Assembly (NCBI GenBank): GCA_017431185.1
Contig: JAFRLP010000002.1
Location: 1-6,593 of the forward strand
Length of the DNA stretch: 6,593 nt
Origin: Victivallales bacterium
GTDB taxonomy: Bacteria > Verrucomicrobiota > Lentisphaeria > Oligosphaerales > Oligosphaeraceae
Direction of reading: 5' to 3'
Part shown: piece after piece, positions 5,191-6,593 of the stretch
Layout of the letters: every line of letters starts with the position of its first letter
Numbering within the stretch: the first letter of the stretch is position 1
Notes under the pieces: model-generated
Databases searched by the model: none
What the model was told of the DNA's origin: nothing
The model's input: only the letters and a program-made list of their open reading frames with translations
Program-made: the position numbers and the translations under genes

Positions 5191-6593
5191 ATGCCGACAT
5201 CTAAACAACTTCGTGATAAACTCATTGACAAGCTGAAGGAACTCTTTCAGCTTGATCAGCCTGATTTGGACTTTGGTTTTTACCGTCTGATGCATGCCAA
5301 GTCGGAAGAAGTTACCGAGTTTCTCGAAAAGACTCTTCCTGCCACAATAGGCGAGGCATTCGGTGGTGTCGCAGAATCTCGCCGTGCAGAACTACAGGCC
5401 GCGTATGAACAGGCGGTTGCAACTGCAAAAAAATATGGAGCGCCAGAACCTGAAAAATCAGAAGCTGCCTTGGAAGCCAAAGCGGCCTTGGATGCGGCTT
5501 CAGGCAATGTTAATGACGAGATGGAGGTCTATGACCACCTTTATCGTTTCTTCGAACGCTACTACGACAGGGGGGACTTCATCTCCAACCGCATTTTTAC
5601 GCGGGAGACTGCGGGGAAAGCGTTGCAATATGCCATCCCGTATGCTGGCGAGGAGGTCAAGCTCCATTGGGCGAATGCCGACCAGTACTACATCAAGACC
5701 ACCGAGAATTTTAACGAATTTTCCTTCGATATGACGCAAGCCATTGAATTTGCGAAGATGGATGCGAATACGCGTATTCTGAACAATATTCCTGATCATC
5801 CTGTTACCGTGACCTTCAAGTTGGTGGATGCCGCAGAAGGTGATCATGGAAATATCAAGGCCTCCGACAACAAGAAGCGGGCATTCTTCCTTGCAAGTGA
5901 TACCCCTGTTCTTTTCACGGACAAAGGATTAGAGGCGCATTTTGAATATCGCCTTGAAACCGAGGAGGATGCGATTGATGCCTCGCAGGAGGCAGACCTC
6001 AAGTCACGCTTCGGCGCGAAGAACAAGGGCGACATGAGGCCGCTGGCGATAGCCGCTGTCATTCTGGACACAGTGGCCACCAAGGCCAAAGCCCTTCGCG
6101 ACGCCCAGGAGGATGCAACTGCCACAGAGGGCCTGTCCACGCTCTTGAACTGGCCTGTCCCCACGGAGAACATCAGCAAACGTCCTCTCATCGTCAAATA
6201 TCTCAACAAATACACGGCAAAAAACACCTCAGACTATTTCATCCACAAGAACCTGGAGGCATTCCTCCGTCGCGAGCTGGATTTCTACATTAAGAACGAA
6301 ATCATGCAGTTGGACAACATCGAGAGCGCGGACGCGCCGAAGGTCGAGTCCTATCTTGGTAAAATCAAGGTCTTCCGCAGGATTGCAGGGCAGCTCATCT
6401 CCTTCCTTGCGCAGCTGGAGATTTTCCAGAAGAAGCTGTGGCTGAAGAAGAAGTTCGTCGTACAGGCGGACTACTGCATCACGCTGGATAGGGTTCCTTC
6501 CGAGTTCTACCCTGAAGTCTTCGCGAATGAGGCCCAGAAAAACGAATGGAGGAAACTTGGCTTCCCTGAAGAACTGCTTGTACCGCCCGTGAA
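5191..6593 (+). CDS. Mod-like adenine-specific DNA methyltransferase, N-terminal part (3' truncated by window)
   Basis: An open frame of 467 codons with no stop to the window edge. It starts at an ATG 14 nt after the helicase stop, with an AAGG box (5178-5181). Landmarks are DFGFYRLM (27-34); an Ala/Glu/Lys-rich helical linker (about 60-112); YDHLYRFFERYYDRGDFIS (114-132); YAIPYAGEEVKLHWANADQY (147-166), continuing YIKT; and LEIFQKKLWLKKKFVV (409-424) followed by an YCITLDRVP segment. From memory these mark the long N-terminal region of large 'site-specific DNA-methyltransferases' encoded beside SNF2 helicases, in which the DPPY catalytic motif comes after this region. No DPPY, NPPY or NPPF motif is present in the visible 467 residues, so methyltransferase activity is inferred from family resemblance and from the neighbouring helicase. 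The N-terminal part may serve in DNA recognition or in contacts with the helicase. A non-methylating homologue cannot be excluded. Confidence 0.75.
   Translation, partial: MPTSKQLRDKLIDKLKELFQLDQPDLDFGFYRLMHAKSEEVTEFLEKTLPATIGEAFGGVAESRRAELQAAYEQAVATAKKYGAPEPEKSEAALEAKAALDAASGNVNDEMEVYDHLYRFFERYYDRGDFISNRIFTRETAGKALQYAIPYAGEEVKLHWANADQYYIKTTENFNEFSFDMTQAIEFAKMDANTRILNNIPDHPVTVTFKLVDAAEGDHGNIKASDNKKRAFFLASDTPVLFTDKGLEAHFEYRLETEEDAIDASQEADLKSRFGAKNKGDMRPLAIAAVILDTVATKAKALRDAQEDATATEGLSTLLNWPVPTENISKRPLIVKYLNKYTAKNTSDYFIHKNLEAFLRRELDFYIKNEIMQLDNIESADAPKVESYLGKIKVFRRIAGQLISFLAQLEIFQKKLWLKKKFVVQADYCITLDRVPSEFYPEVFANEAQKNEWRKLGFPEELLVPPV

Noticed and set aside
5363..5734. Reading frame on the + strand inside the methyltransferase-like gene
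   Set aside because: The frame starting at 5191 is open to the window edge and carries the conserved blocks; this one is Arg/Met/Ser-rich noise.
2070..6593. Firm assignment to DISARM, BREX or MADS
   Set aside because: An SNF2 helicase and a methyltransferase-like gene fit DISARM class 1 in outline, and an HTH leader recalls MADS, but no drmA/B/C, brx/pgl or mad-type partner is visible. The Mod-like N-terminal pattern fits a type III-like system better.

Overview
The window reads as part of a bacterial accessory (genomic-island) region and holds two adjacent modules, all on the + strand. No tRNA, rRNA or core housekeeping gene is visible, so the taxon cannot be fixed. Strong AGGAGG ribosome binding sites and compact ATG/TGA overlaps are ordinarily bacterial. 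The recombinase cassette is of a type I associate mainly with Alphaproteobacteria, also found elsewhere including, I believe, the Verrucomicrobia/Lentisphaerae relatives; a host guess beyond 'Gram-negative-like bacterium' would be weak.

Module 1 (about 1-1833) is a GC-rich recombinase cassette (a sample line, 301-360, is 44/60 G+C). It contains the C-terminal end of a DUF2924-type protein, a complete compact serine recombinase, and a small KorB/ParB-like helix-turn-helix protein. The genes are packed at 8 nt and 1 nt (overlap) and the two complete ones carry an identical AGGAGG box 4 nt before the ATG. This trio recurs as a unit in other genomes and probably carries out or regulates site-specific DNA integration/excision.

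A 236-base AT-rich gap follows (1921-1980 is 19/60 G+C). It has a hairpin just after the cassette, a weak promoter candidate, and alternating TAAAA half-sites that could be an operator.

Module 2 (2070 to the window end) has intermediate base composition (2701-2760 is 29/60 G+C). It is an operon-like run of an excisionase/MerR-type HTH protein, a 966-residue SNF2 helicase with all key ATPase motifs intact, and the first 467 residues of a large protein that I recognise from memory as the N-terminal region of Mod-like (type III-like) adenine-specific DNA methyltransferases found next to SNF2 helicases. The HTH and helicase genes overlap by 4 nt; the third gene follows after 14 nt. The best interpretation is the start of a restriction-modification-like phage defence operon: a regulator, a DNA-translocating helicase, a methyltransferase for self-marking, and presumably a nuclease/restriction subunit beyond the right edge. 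A DISARM class 1-like system is the main alternative. The methyltransferase catalytic motif and any nuclease lie outside the window, so the defence assignment is an inference.
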